A DNA stretch of 64,000 nt from Edaphochlamys debaryana. Its lineage: Eukaryota > Chlorophyta > Chlorophyceae > Chlamydomonadales. The notes beneath the pieces were generated by a model that had not been told where the DNA came from, made no database searches, and worked only from the letters and a program-made list of their open reading frames with translations. Location: the NCBI GenBank assembly GCA_016858145.1, contig JAEHOE010000120.1, positions 248,001-312,000 of the forward strand, read 5' to 3'. Shown here one piece after another: positions 17,101-29,089 of the stretch. The position numbers were made by a program, and so were the translations under genes. The stretch's first letter is position 1. The number at the start of each line of letters is the position of its first letter.

Positions 17101-20100
17101 TGCGATGGCGCGAAGCCCTTCTTCTTTTGTGAGCCGTCACAGCGAGCGCCCTGCCCTATGCCTACTATGCTCGACTCAAAGCACAGTATAAGGTTATGCA
17201 TCTATCGAGCTGAAGTGTGGGAGGCGGCCCGAGGTCGCGAAACGTGGTGAGTCGCAGAGGCGCAATAGGAAGGGAGAACAAGAGTAGAGCTATAGTCTAT
17301 GTCAAGGTGGTGAAAAGGCGGACTGATATGGAAGCCCCAGACTGCGCATCGATATCGCTGTCGTGCAGGCGTGCGGTCGGGCCCTCGCTCGCGGGACTCG
17401 CCCCTTGCTCAGGCCAGCAAGACGAGTGCCCTTCCCATGCACGCCCGCTCGAGTAGCATGGCCCTCACACGAGCGACGCTCAATGCACGGCGCCTGGGCC
17501 CCGCACGCCGACGGTCCCGTGGGGGGGCAAGACGGGACTCCAAGGCGAGGACCCAACACACGAGGCCCCGGGGGCCGGACCACCCCGCAACGCGCAACAG
17601 AGCCCCTGCACCCGGCCCGAGTTGCCCCTCTGCCCAGGCATCCGAAATACGGCAGCAGGCCATAGCCGCGCCTACCCCCACCTCGTCCCCGCCGCCCTGA
17701 CAACCATGGGTGCGCCAGGCCAGAGGGTCGCTGCTGGCCCGCAATGCTCACGCCTATCCACGGCGTCGCCCTTGCAGGCAGCCTACGCCAGACGAGAGAG
17801 CGACACAAGGAGCAGCCCGGCAGCATAGAGGCGTCTAGAGACGCCGTGCACAGCAGCACATGGCCAGTAAAGCGCGGCAACTCCACGCCACGGCGACAGA
17901 ACCCTCCATAAGCGGGCCCCGAGCTCATGCTTAGGCTTGGGAGCGCACCCCCCGGCAGCAATGCAAGCTCCCTCCACTGCGAGAGTCCCGTGCTGGACAC
18001 ACCTCCGCCGTATGCAGTGGCGCCTTGGGCCCCTGCACAAGCTGCCGTGTACCACGCCCGGCCCAGGCGCGGCTGGGCTGCCACCCGCCATCTCCAGCAG
18101 CCCTGAACGGACCACGCTGTCTTTTCAAGGCCAGACGGCCGCCTCTGCTCCTCCATGCTGCGGGGCAAGCCCGCTGTACCGCTCACGCCGCAAGCAGGCA
18201 AGGCCCAGCGACCCCTGCAGCTGGGCGCAGAAGAGCAGACGCTTGAGCCCTCGAGCCGGGAGTGTGACCAGAGCCGGCTGTGGGAACATAGCACGAGCCT
18301 CCCCACGGGGCCGCGGCCGCGGCACCCTAGCGTGTGGCCCCGCCACCGCCACATACCGCCGCCTCTAACGAGTGTGTCCCGCCGCTGCGCTCTGGACCCC
18401 ACGCAGCTGCGCGTGCGCCTGCCTGTCGAGACGGAACCACCTGGACCAGACCCCCCATGAAGGCTTGCTGCCGTGGCGCAAGGCCGGGGGGGGCTTTGGC
18501 GGGCATGCCCTCAATGCGTTGGAGATGGCCCGCGTCGGACCCCAAGAAGCTTGGTCTCTTGCCAGACCTTGTGCACCTCCTCGCCAAGGGATGACAACCC
18601 AGACTGCTGCTTGCTGCAGCCGCGCGCGGTGCTCCGCGGTTGCTCCCGCGAGATGCGTCGATCCGGCAGCTTGGCGAGCGCGAGCGCCATTGTCGGGCTG
18701 CTTAGTAGTAGCCAGGTGACCCAGCTATCATGGGCGGCAGTCGACCAGACGTCGCGGGTATGTCGCTGCGATGGCGCGAAGCCCTTCTTCTTTTGTGAGC
18801 CGTCACAGCGAGCGCCCTGCCCTATGCCTACTATGCTCGACTCAAAGCACAGTATAAGGTTATGCATCTATCGAGCTGAAGTGTGGGAGGCGGCCCGAGG
18901 TCGCGAAACGTGGTGAGTCGCAGAGGCGCAATAGGAAGGGAGAACAAGAGTAGAGCTATAGTCTATGTCAAGGTGGTGAAAAGGCGGACTGATATGGAAG
19001 CCCCAGACTGCGCATCGATATCGCTGTCGTGCAGGCGTGCGGTCGGGCCCTCGCTCGCGGGACTCGCCCCTTGCTCAGGCCAGCAAGACGAGTGCCCTTC
19101 CCATGCACGCCCGCTCGAGTAGCATGGCCCTCACACGAGCGACGCTCAATGCACGGCGCCTGGGCCCCGCACGCCGACGGTCCCGTGGGGGGGCAAGACG
19201 GGACTCCAAGGCGAGGACCCAACACACGAGGCCCCGGGGGCCGGACCACCCCGCAACGCGCAACAGAGCCCCTGCACCCGGCCCGAGTTGCCCCTCTGCC
19301 CAGGCATCCGAAATACGGCAGCAGGCCATAGCCGCGCCTACCCCCACCTCGTCCCCGCCGCCCTGACAACCATGGGTGCGCCAGGCCAGAGGGTCGCTGC
19401 TGGCCCGCAATGCTCACGCCTATCCACGGCGTCGCCCTTGCAGGCAGCCTACGCCAGACGAGAGAGCGACACAAGGAGCAGCCCGGCAGCATAGAGGCGT
19501 CTAGAGACGCCGTGCACAGCAGCACATGGCCAGTAAAGCGCGGCAACTCCACGCCACGGCGACAGAACCCTCCATAAGCGGGCCCCGAGCTCATGCTTAG
19601 GCTTGGGAGCGCACCCCCCGGCAGCAATGCAAGCTCCCTCCACTGCGAGAGTCCCGTGCTGGACACACCTCCGCCGTATGCAGTGGCGCCTTGGGCCCCT
19701 GCACAAGCTGCCGTGTACCACGCCCGGCCCAGGCGCGGCTGGGCTGCCACCCGCCATCTCCAGCAGCCCTGAACGGACCACGCTGTCTTTTCAAGGCCAG
19801 ACGGCCGCCTCTGCTCCTCCATGCTGCGGGGCAAGCCCGCTGTACCGCTCACGCCGCAAGCAGGCAAGGCCCAGCGACCCCTGCAGCTGGGCGCAGAAGA
19901 GCAGACGCTTGAGCCCTCGAGCCGGGAGTGTGACCAGAGCCGGCTGTGGGAACATAGCACGAGCCTCCCCACGGGGCCGCGGCCGCGGCACCCTAGCGTG
20001 TGGCCCCGCCACCGCCACATACCGCCGCCTCTAACGAGTGTGTCCCGCCGCTGCGCTCTGGACCCCACGCAGCTGCGCGTGCGCCTGCCTGTCGAGACGG

Positions 20101-21671
20101 AACCACCTGGACCAGACCCCCCATGAAGGCTTGCTGCCGTGGCGCAAGGCCGGGGGGGGCTTTGGCGGGCATGCCCTCAATGCGTTGGAGATGGCCCGCG
20201 TCGGACCCCAAGAAGCTTGGTCTCTTGCCAGACCTTGTGCACCTCCTCGCCAAGGGATGACAACCCAGACTGCTGCTTGCTGCAGCCGCGCGCGGTGCTC
20301 CGCGGTTGCTCCCGCGAGATGCGTCGATCCGGCAGCTTGGCGAGCGCGAGCGCCATTGTCGGGCTGCTTAGTAGTAGCCAGGTGACCCAGCTATCATGGG
20401 CGGCAGTCGACCAGACGTCGCGGGTATGTCGCTGCGATGGCGCGAAGCCCTTCTTCTTTTGTGAGCCGTCACAGCGAGCGCCCTGCCCTATGCCTACTAT
20501 GCTCGACTCAAAGCACAGTATAAGGTTATGCATCTATCGAGCTGAAGTGTGGGAGGCGGCCCGAGGTCGCGAAACGTGGTGAGTCGCAGAGGCGCAATAG
20601 GAAGGGAGAACAAGAGTAGAGCTATAGTCTATGTCAAGGTGGTGAAAAGGCGGACTGATATGGAAGCCCCAGACTGCGCATCGATATCGCTGTCGTGCAG
20701 GCGTGCGGTCGGGCCCTCGCTCGCGGGACTCGCCCCTTGCTCAGGCCAGCAAGACGAGTGCCCTTCCCATGCACGCCCGCTCGAGTAGCATGGCCCTCAC
20801 ACGAGCGACGCTCAATGCACGGCGCCTGGGCCCCGCACGCCGACGGTCCCGTGGGGGGGCAAGACGGGACTCCAAGGCGAGGACCCAACACACGAGGCCC
20901 CGGGGGCCGGACCACCCCGCAACGCGCAACAGAGCCCCTGCACCCGGCCCGAGTTGCCCCTCTGCCCAGGCATCCGAAATACGGCAGCAGGCCATAGCCG
21001 CGCCTACCCCCACCTCGTCCCCGCCGCCCTGACAACCATGGGTGCGCCAGGCCAGAGGGTCGCTGCTGGCCCGCAATGCTCACGCCTATCCACGGCGTCG
21101 CCCTTGCAGGCAGCCTACGCCAGACGAGAGAGCGACACAAGGAGCAGCCCGGCAGCATAGAGGCGTCTAGAGACGCCGTGCACAGCAGCACATGGCCAGT
21201 AAAGCGCGGCAACTCCACGCCACGGCGACAGAACCCTCCATAAGCGGGCCCCGAGCTCATGCTTAGGCTTGGGAGCGCACCCCCCGGCAGCAATGCAAGC
21301 TCCCTCCACTGCGAGAGTCCCGTGCTGGACACACCTCCGCCGTATGCAGTGGCGCCTTGGGCCCCTGCACAAGCTGCCGTGTACCACGCCCGGCCCAGGC
21401 GCGGCTGGGCTGCCACCCGCCATCTCCAGCAGCCCTGAACGGACCACGCTGTCTTTTCAAGGCCAGACGGCCGCCTCTGCTCCTCCATGCTGCGGGGCAA
21501 GCCCGCTGTACCGCTCACGCCGCAAGCAGGCAAGGCCCAGCGACCCCTGCAGCTGGGCGCAGAAGAGCAGACGCTTGAGCCCTCGAGCCGGGAGTGTGAC
21601 CAGAGCCGGCTGTGGGAACATAGCACGAGCCTCCCCACGGGGCCGCGGCCGCGGCACCCTAGCGTGTGGCC
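14159..21671 (+). repeat. tandem array of a 1,666-bp unit, 4.5 copies
   Basis: Units start at ctgggccccgcacgccgacg: 14159, 15828, 17494, 19160 and 20826. The last is cut at 21671 after ccctagcgtgtggcc. Copies 2-5 have a period of exactly 1,666; copy 1 is 1,669 because of small indels (an extra A near 14220 and cggcccgccc for cggacccc near 15210). Only a handful of substitutions separate copies 2-5, so they were recently amplified or homogenised. Long open frames occur on both strands in every copy, including 366 codons on the minus strand, but they have no recognisable domain and reflect high GC. Each unit has one AT-richer segment with cacagtataaggttatgcat (for example about 15516-15535). 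It is not rDNA, 5S or histone sequence as far as I can see. Confidence 0.97.
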
Positions 21672-22429
21672 GCCATACTCTGGACGTTGACGCCGGAAAC
21701 TCTCGCCGGAAACTCACCAGCACGGACTGCCCATCCGCACGTGTCCTGGCGTACGTTGCCCAGCAGCCTGCGGCCATGGTCAACGCAGATGTGCAGTGCG
21801 TTTCATGTCGTCTGTGAGCAAAGCATGAGGCGATGGATCAAGGACTTCAACAAGCTGGGTGCCGTTTAGGCGGAAGCAGCTGGCCGAATGCAAGAGTAGC
21901 CGGACGTGCTCAAAATGGAGCGTGGTAGTGGTCGTAGGCGGGTGAGCTGGTGGGACGAGAGGGGCCGAGAAACACCAGGTGTAAGCGTGCGGTTGTTTGG
22001 CCCTGTGTCTTTGGCCCAACACATTGGAGTCCTATGCTGGATAGAGATATGACGTTACAGCAGCCTCCTCGGCCTGACGGCGTCTTACCGATACCAAACC
22101 CTTAACTCCGTGGGAAACCAACACCAAACAGCAAGCAGGGGTCAGCAACCCGTCCGTGTAAGTCCAGGAAAGGACACTGGTGAGAGAAGCAAAGGGTAGC
22201 AAGAGGCGAACCAGGCAAGGCAATGTGCCCCCACATGCTGCAATGCACGCAACCCGCAATGTGGACAGCCTGGGCTTGGTTGAGTGTCGGGTGTTGCGTA
22301 CCCTCCCCACACGGCAACTGCCCGAAACTGGCCGCCTCTGCGTGACCCCTTCGGCTTTGGGGGTGGGCACGCCAAGCGCGCGCCTGGGGAGCCTTGCGCC
22401 GGCTTGGGGTCCTCTTCGAGTCCCTGGGG
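21672..22429. other. flank of the array with a coding-like fragment and dispersed repeat
   Basis: A short frame ending VVCEQSMRRWIKDFNKLGAV with a stop at 21867 looks like the last codons of a gene. It is followed by the dispersed repeat at 21985-22040 (copy 2 of 10790-10842, same strand). The rest shows nothing recognisable. Confidence 0.4.
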
Positions 22430-22670
22430 GCGCGTCAAAGCGCGCCAGCGCTTCCTAGGGTCAGCTTGCGTCAGATGGGGGGGGGGGCTATCCTCGTCCT
22501 GGGGAGCCCAGGGTCAGCTTGCGTCGGCTGGGGGCCCTATCATCGTCCTGGGGGCGCGCTTGAGGGTCCTGGGGAGCCCAGGGTCAGCTTGCTTCGGCTG
22601 GGAGCCCTATCCTCGTCCTGGGGGCGCGCTTGAGGGTCCTGGGGAGCCCAGGGTCAGCTTGCGTTGGCTG
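22430..22670. repeat. 70-bp minisatellite, about 3.4 copies
   Basis: The block ggggagcccagggtcagctt starts at 22501, 22571 and 22641, a period of 70, with 'cctcgtcctgggggcgcgct' between. A degenerate partial copy precedes at about 22450. Confidence 0.9.
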
Positions 22671-22699
22671 CGAGGCCCCTCCTTGGCAAATGCTGGGCT

Positions 22700-22950
22700 T
22701 GTCACGCGGCAGCAAAAGCGCGAAAAAATGCTGGCGGCTGGGCTCGAAGGGGTCCCGCCAAGACCCGGTAACGCGGAGCAGAGTGGTCACGCGAGACCCC
22801 CCCTTTCCGCGTTATGGGACGAGCCATTGCAAAAGCGCGAAAAAATGCTGGCAGCTGGGCTCGAAGGGGTTCCGCCAAGACCCGGTAACGCGGAGCAGAC
22901 CCGGTCACGCGAGCCCCCCCCAAAAGTCACGCGAGACCCCCCGAAACCGC
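22700..22950 (-). repeat. right inverted repeat, two copies
   Basis: Two reverse-oriented copies of the 11250-11395 repeat lie at 22700-22815 and 22820-22950. Each contains gcgaaaaaatgctggc, a gggctcgaaggggt-type block, ccgccaagacccggtaacgc and ggtcacgcgag. The outer copy ends aaaagtcacgcgagaccccc, the mirror of the outer left end. Confidence 0.85.
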
Positions 22951-24960
22951 GTGCGGGGACGTGCACGCGAGCTGAAGGCTCATACGGTGGCTTGAGGAGC
23001 CACAGAGTACATGGAATTGCGAGCCACTGAAGCAACATCATACGATTGTATGTCAGACTTTGTAGACTTTGTGAGCAAAGTTGACAGTACAAGATGAAAG
23101 GCGGACATGAACGGACCGAGGACTGAATCGGCTAAGGCCTATGCCTTCAAGGCCCAGAAGGTTTGCTGCCAACCTTGGCCTTGTTGCCAATCCGCCGCTG
23201 TGTTGCTAGCGCACAAGTCAACACCGGACGGTTGACCTGTGGCAATGATGTGCTGTTGGCCCCAGCGCACAAGCATAAGGCCTGTGTGCCGCAGACTTGT
23301 GCTCAAGGAACCATGCTAGTTCCTGGTGAGACATGCAAGGTGCAGTCTCAGCCACTGCGTAACCATGGACGCAGTACCCAAGTAGGCTCTCACGGTAGCA
23401 GCGGTTGATAACCGTGCTAAACCAAGAGCTCAACGGGCAACAGTCACAAGGAGAGAAATTACGGGAGATCTGAGAGATCTGTCCCAACTCTGGCCAAGCA
23501 AGCTGGCAGGGTATACTCCTCCAGATGTCGAGATTGATACTGATGAGATCTGAGCGCAAACCTTGGGCAAGCAATACGCTGCAGTTGCAGCATCAGTTGA
23601 GTTGTGGGCAAGGCCATGCAATGGCCACCGAATGTCAAGAGTGGTTTGTGGAACACCGTGACATGGCTTCCGCCTTGACATGTCGTTGCCCACTAAGCGC
23701 TAAGGCGCTGAGGGTTGCGGCCCTACCTACCGATGAGTGGGAGTGTAGGGTTGAATACCCTGTGTGCTGGATACACACAGCCCAAGGATGAATGAGACTG
23801 ACACAAAGCGGGCGAGACGTCGATGCCAAGCCTTGCTGAGGCTTGAGGTGAATGGGGGTTGAAAGCCACATTCCTTGTAAGGTTGCCGAAAGGGTGAACC
23901 ACGCGCATGACGGTTGAGCTGCCAACCAAGCGGTGTGTTCTACGTCTCACTACTACGCTGCTACGATGTTTGTACCAAGCCGAGGGCAAGATGGCTGAGA
24001 GAGGGCTGAGGGATCCCAACCATCCAGCCCAACTAATCATTGTGAAGAGACAAGAGGCCTCACGACCACTAGTCTCCCGGATACTTCACTGACAGTTGAA
24101 GAGCCGCCTGAAGGGGGCTACCCAAAGCCAAACGTCGGTGAAGGCAACGGGGTCGTTGCCTTTGAAAGGGGGGAGGAGCTGTAGTGCGGCAGTGCCAAGC
24201 GCTCGCCTGAGAGGGCCTGGGCCGCTAGGCATAGCCTGCACCAGCAACGAACCCTGAATGCTGGATGTCCAATGAGATGCGCGCCTCATGGCTCCATGGC
24301 TTATACCGGCTAAGGCCTGGGTGATCGGGAGCAGGACCCTACAAGTTCGACTACAGGATTTCGGGTGCCGGGGAAGTCACCCTGGGATGGCCGTGCTGCT
24401 GTACGGCATTCCGCCCTGACTTGGTTGCCGCCCTCCGGTAGAGGGAGCCAGTCCTTGCTTGCGAGCAATGGCACGGAGGGTCATGCCCTCTCGGCAATCG
24501 TACCAAACCTTCCTCACTTACGCTTCCGCTAGACATCGTCGCACAACAATACCACGGCGAGGCTACACCGAGCGACCGACTTGCTTCTAGCGGAGAATCT
24601 GTCGGGGCATGCTGCCGTGCAGGGCCGTGCCGTGCCCGACGATCCCCCGTCCTTCGGTCCCCGTCGCGGTCACCTCCTCCGCTGGCGTGCCAACCAGCCC
24701 TTTTTTCTGGTTGCCGCGTTGTCGCCGTTGAGTCCATTGATAGGACTTCGCCCCTCCTCCATCGACTTCCGTGGCAAGACCAAAGCTACCGCTGCGGCCG
24801 TGTCCCAAAACCTCCACATTAATCTATGGGGATGTATGACCTGCTATCGCACCGTTGGGCAACCCCAGCCTCCAAGCAAGGCCCTCAGGACACCTGGTTT
24901 GCAAGCCAAGCGTTGGCCCGGGCAAGGACCGGGCTTGGGGGAGGACTGAGGGGCGCCGCA
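22951..24960. other. lower-GC unidentified region, structured-RNA or retroelement-like
   Basis: About 2 kb of distinctly lower GC than either side, with no convincing reading frame. It contains many short complementary segments, for example ggttgaataccc followed by gtgtgctggatacacac at 23751-23777, and ggcaacggggtcgttgcc at 24146-24163. Phrases such as gaatgagactgacacaaagc and agttgaagagccgcctgaag recall group II intron RNA, but I cannot identify the core (no clear domain V, no reverse transcriptase). Organellar DNA transfer or a dead retroelement are alternatives. Confidence 0.35.
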
Positions 24961-26311
24961 CTCTAGACTTACAGAGCCCTCATGAATCCACGCACCAATC
25001 GCCGCCTGCGCCCTGGCCTGCGGCCCTGCACGGTCAGCTCCCATTCGGCCCGCGGCCTGCGGAAGCGCCGACCCTGGCCCCAGCGCTCTCAAGCTGGGTG
25101 CCTCTCGGGTAGGTGGTTGGGGCGGAAGCTGCCAACCCCGTAGAATCCCCACACCCTGCGCATGCCTCCCTCGACACAGAACGCACTGCGGCACCGCTGT
25201 CCAGCCCAACACAGGTCAGCGCCCTACCAGGGCCCTACAACGCCGGGCCCACCGTCAAAGACCCATGCCCCCTCCTGCAACTTGGCCCAAGCCGCTATCG
25301 TCCTGCCCATCACACGGCCAAAGCCTGCCACGCATAAACACATGGCGGTGCAGCCGTTAACATGTTGTACTTGCCGGACCCAACTCAACCAGTCGCCCTT
25401 GGACTCACAACCTCGCCTTCAATGCTTGTATGTACCTCACAAGTTCAACAGTGCCTAACACATACCGCACGTACAATTGTCCTGCCATGCTCGTCACACA
25501 CACGCCCCACAAAACTGGTCCCCCCTCTGGCCCCTCTTGCAGAACTCCGTGCTGCCGGTAGCACGCCCCACGACCGCACTTTGCGCGCCAGCACCGCCTG
25601 CTCCAGAACCCAACCACCTGCATTAGTGCCCGCCGAAGGCGGTAAGCCCGCTGCCCGCCGTGCGCCAACCCCTACTACCTGCCCCCCCAGCAACGGAAGC
25701 ACTGGCCATGCAGACCTCGCTGGCTGCAGGGGGAGCAAACAGGACCCTTGCACCAACCGGAGTCCACCTGCGCCGCATCGCACGCCCTCACAGCAATCCC
25801 AATACCCGTCATTCCAGTAATACACACAGCACATCTCCGCCCTCCTCAACGCCTAGGCCCCCCCGCGACAACAAGGGCTCAACCCTGTCAGCTAGCTGCT
25901 GACCGGCCCAAGCGTATGAAAGGAGGACAGCCTAGGTATGTGCCTTAATATGTGTCAGAGCGCGAGGCAAGGTTCCAAGAATGTCGGCTAAGACCACCTC
26001 CCCATCCAATGTCTCTGCACTCGTGGGTTACGCACCAGGTCATGCTGTATGTACTGTGGTCCATGCGCCCCCCGGGCTACGACAACTCATTACTGCCACC
26101 CACTTGCACCCATAAGAGCACATCAGCCGGCGCCACCCCGCAGTCAGGGTACGCTTGCTCAAGGTCTCGTTACTGTCGGTTTGATGTTTCTCCCCAGGGC
26201 GCTAGCCCGTCACGGTCTTGTCTTGCGCTGTCGACAAGATGTTAGGGGGCCGCCCATCACAGCGCGGACTGCGCGGTGGCAGAGACGGCACCGGAAGCAC
26301 CTCGAGGGCGC
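24961..26311. other. no recognisable gene
   Basis: A C-rich, low-complexity stretch with only GC-driven open frames. The right end is the downstream flank of the reverse-strand gene that ends at 26312. Confidence 0.5.
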
Positions 26312-29089
26312 TCACCAGCACATGCGGATCGGCGACGGCGGGCTGTTGCTGCCGCTGCTAGTGTCGCCAGTGCCGCCACAGCTGCCGCTGCTGCCGCAGC
26401 TGGCCCTGCGGAAGGGGTCGGGGGTGCTGGCGCCGCTGAAGAGCGTGGGCGAGGCGCAGGAGGAGGTGGAGGCGCTGTCTCCCTCGGAGCTGCCGGGGCT
26501 GCACACGCTGCCCACGGAGCGGGCGGGCGCGAAGCTGAAGCCCTCGCCGTCACTGCCGCCGCCACCTCCGCTGTCGCCGGCACCTTCGCCGCCGCCACGG
26601 GCACCGCCGCTGCTGCTGGCCGCTGCGGCGCCGGCGCCCCGCCCGAACAGGGGCGTCTGCTCCTCGAACACGATGCCCAGGCCGTTGCTGGTGCTGGCGC
26701 GGCGGCTGTGCGCGGGCGGCACGTAGAGGCCCGCAAAGCCCTCGGGGAGGGCCCCCGCCGCCGCCTGCGGCCGCAGCTGAGGGCCGCCGGGCCAGGCCTG
26801 CAAGTAGCCCGCGGGCCCGCCCGGGACCATGCCGCTGGCAGAAGCGGTGCGGGCCAGGGCTGGGCCTGGAGAGCCGTAGCCTGGGCCCATGGGCCCGCCC
26901 AGGCCCACACCGCTAGCGGAGGCGGTGCGGCCCAGGGCTGGGCGTGGAGAGCCGTAGCCTGGGCCCATGGGCCCGGCCAGGCCCACGCCGCTGGCAGAGG
27001 CGGTACGGCCCAGGGGAGGAGTAGGCCCAGGGGGGGCGTAGGCCTTGGGCAGGCGCAGCGGGGGCGGGCGCTGGGGCGGGGCGAATGTGCCTGGGTCGCT
27101 GACTCGGCGGGAGGTGGGCGGGGGGGCGCTGCGGGTGGAGGCGAGCTGGGCGGCTTGGGGGAGGCGGTTGGGGTGGGCGAGGGGGGGCGGGGCGACAATG
27201 GGAGCTCCGCAGCCGGGCAGGGAGGTGGCGGGGGAGGGGGAGGGGGCGGCGGAGGGGCAGGAGGAGGGGGAGGAGGCCCTGGCAAAGACGGGGGCGGGAG
27301 GGGGGCTGGGGGCCTCACCGGTGGCGGTGGCGAAGGGGGAGGTGCCGGGCGGCGAGGTGCAGGGCGGGAGGCAGCGAGCGAGGCTGGGCCCAGGGGAGCT
27401 GCCAGCGCCGGCGCTGATGGAGCGGTGTATGACACGCGGCGGCAGCACGCCGCCGCTGACGGAGGTGCGGGGGCTGACGGAGGTGGAGCGGGATTGAGGC
27501 GTCGGCGACGGCGGCGTCTTGCGGCGGGGCATGGGGCTGAGCAAGGAGCGGCCCGATGGCGCCCCGGCGGCGGCGCTGACGGGCATCGCCACCGCCGCCG
27601 CCTCGTGCGAGCGCCACAGCGACAGCGCCGCCGAGGCCAGGCCCAGGCAAACCGCCAGCACTGCGGCGCTGCCGGCGGCGCCGCTGAGCAGGGAGCCGTA
27701 GCTCGACGGCAGCACGGCGGCGGCGGCGGCGGCCAGGCGGAGGGCGAGGTTGGGCTGGTCCGCCATGTCGCCGGCGGTGGAGGCGGCGGCGGCGGCGACG
27801 CGCGCCGCCAGGTTGGCGCGGTGCAGCGGCGCGCAGGAGGCGGGGCGGCAGGAGGCGGTGACGGTGATGAAGGCGCAGGTGCGGGGGCCGCCGGGGCCGC
27901 CCTCGAGCATGAGGTTTTCCTCGCTGCCGCCCCACAGTGTCAGACTGGGCGGGGCGCAGGTCTGGGGGCGGGGTGGGGAGGGACGGAGGGGGCAGAGAGG
28001 GGGCAAAGAGGGGGAGGGCGTGGGGCAGCGGGGAGGATTGTGGTTTGGCAGGGGGCAGGCAGCGGTGCATGCAGTGCGCTCTTGGTGTCCCCGAGAGCCT
28101 GGAGGTGCCCGTGGGCATCGGCGAACAGAGCTGTTGCGACAGGCATGTGCTAGCAGTTGGATGGCGAGGGCTGGCGGGGGGCGCTGAGACACGCGGATCT
28201 TCCGAGGGGCTCCCGTACACGGTCTCCCGTATGGTCGTTCGGGTTCCACAGCTACAGCCCCAGCGCGAGTGCGGCCGCGCCCAGCCACGCAGCCCAGGAC
28301 CCCGCCGACGCACCTCTGTCGCCAGGTCCATCTCAACTGCAGCGAAGAAGACTCGCGAGTAGTCGTGCTCGGTGTCCGCAGTGCAGCTGAACATGCCGAG
28401 CGGCACATTCACCTCGAGCGACGCCCTTGTCGCATCGCACCCTGCCGTCATGCTAGCTCGCACCCTGGCTGCGGTAGCAATTGATGCACACTCCATTGGT
28501 GTGCGCGTGCTCAGGTAGGCTCGTATATTGTTTTGCACTCGCGCAAAACCAAGCTGCGCGTCGGTCAGCTGCACGTCGAATCTGAGCGTGCTCAACACGC
28601 CGTTCATGCCAGCGCTGCGGAGCGTCACAAATCCTGCGTTGGGCCCATCGCCGCGATAGACTGGGGCAGGCGCGTCCATGTTGAACGATACACAAGGCGA
28701 CGAGTCCAGCAGCGCGGGGGCGGCACCTACATGGCATTCAGGACACATGGGGAGGGGCTCTCGCCGGCCTTTTCACGAGCCTGACTGACAGATGGCCTTA
28801 AATTGCAAGGGCATGCCTCAAATGTCTGGGGCCCACAAAGTGCGTGCCTGACGCGTCCTACTCAAAGCCAGGATGCATGTATGACACGGTACGGCTGCAA
28901 GGAAGGTAGACACTGCCCCGCCCGGAAGTAACTTGTTTTGCACGTCGCCGTCGGCAGAGAGGTGAATTTCAAGAGTCATGCCTCACCTGGTACGCTGACG
29001 TCCGCGTGAGGAGTGGGCTGTGCTGCCGCAGCGACATGGACCGCAAGCAGGAGGAATGCCAGCTTCGACGCCACGTTCCCTTGCGCCAT
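26312..29089 (-). CDS. signal-peptide, single-pass membrane protein with Ser/Pro-rich tail
   Basis: Three exons join in phase to 721 residues: 29089-28987, 28726-28314 and 27961-26312. Exon 1 starts MAQGNVASKLAFLLLAVHVA, a clear signal peptide. Residues about 35-260 form an extracytosolic region with scattered Cys (SPCVSFNMDAP ... CASIATAARV ... MFSCTADTEHDYSRVFF). A transmembrane helix at about 262-288 reads GAAGSAAVLAVCLGLASAAL. The long tail is Ser/Pro/Gly-rich and contains three copies of a block with RTASASG and PMGPGYGSP, then acidic and Gly-rich segments. The topology is type I with a disordered cytosolic tail. The family is not recognised; a receptor-like or cell-surface protein is the reasonable reading. 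The last exon might contain a further intron in its Pro-rich middle. Confidence 0.65.

Noticed and set aside
15636..21638. Four 334-366-codon open frames on the minus strand in the tandem array
   Set aside because: They have no domain, an odd Trp/Cys/Arg-rich composition, and similarly long frames are open on the other strand. They are a by-product of high GC and of copying the unit.
14159..21671. rDNA spacer, 5S or histone repeat
   Set aside because: No matching coding or RNA core was seen in the 1,666-bp unit.
22951..24960. Ribosomal RNA gene
   Set aside because: Conserved large- and small-subunit rRNA core sequences that should be obvious are not present.
26276..28153. 625-codon + frame opposite the membrane-protein tail
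   Set aside because: It is antisense of a GC-rich exon, with Ala/Gly-only composition and no domain. The minus-strand gene explains the region.
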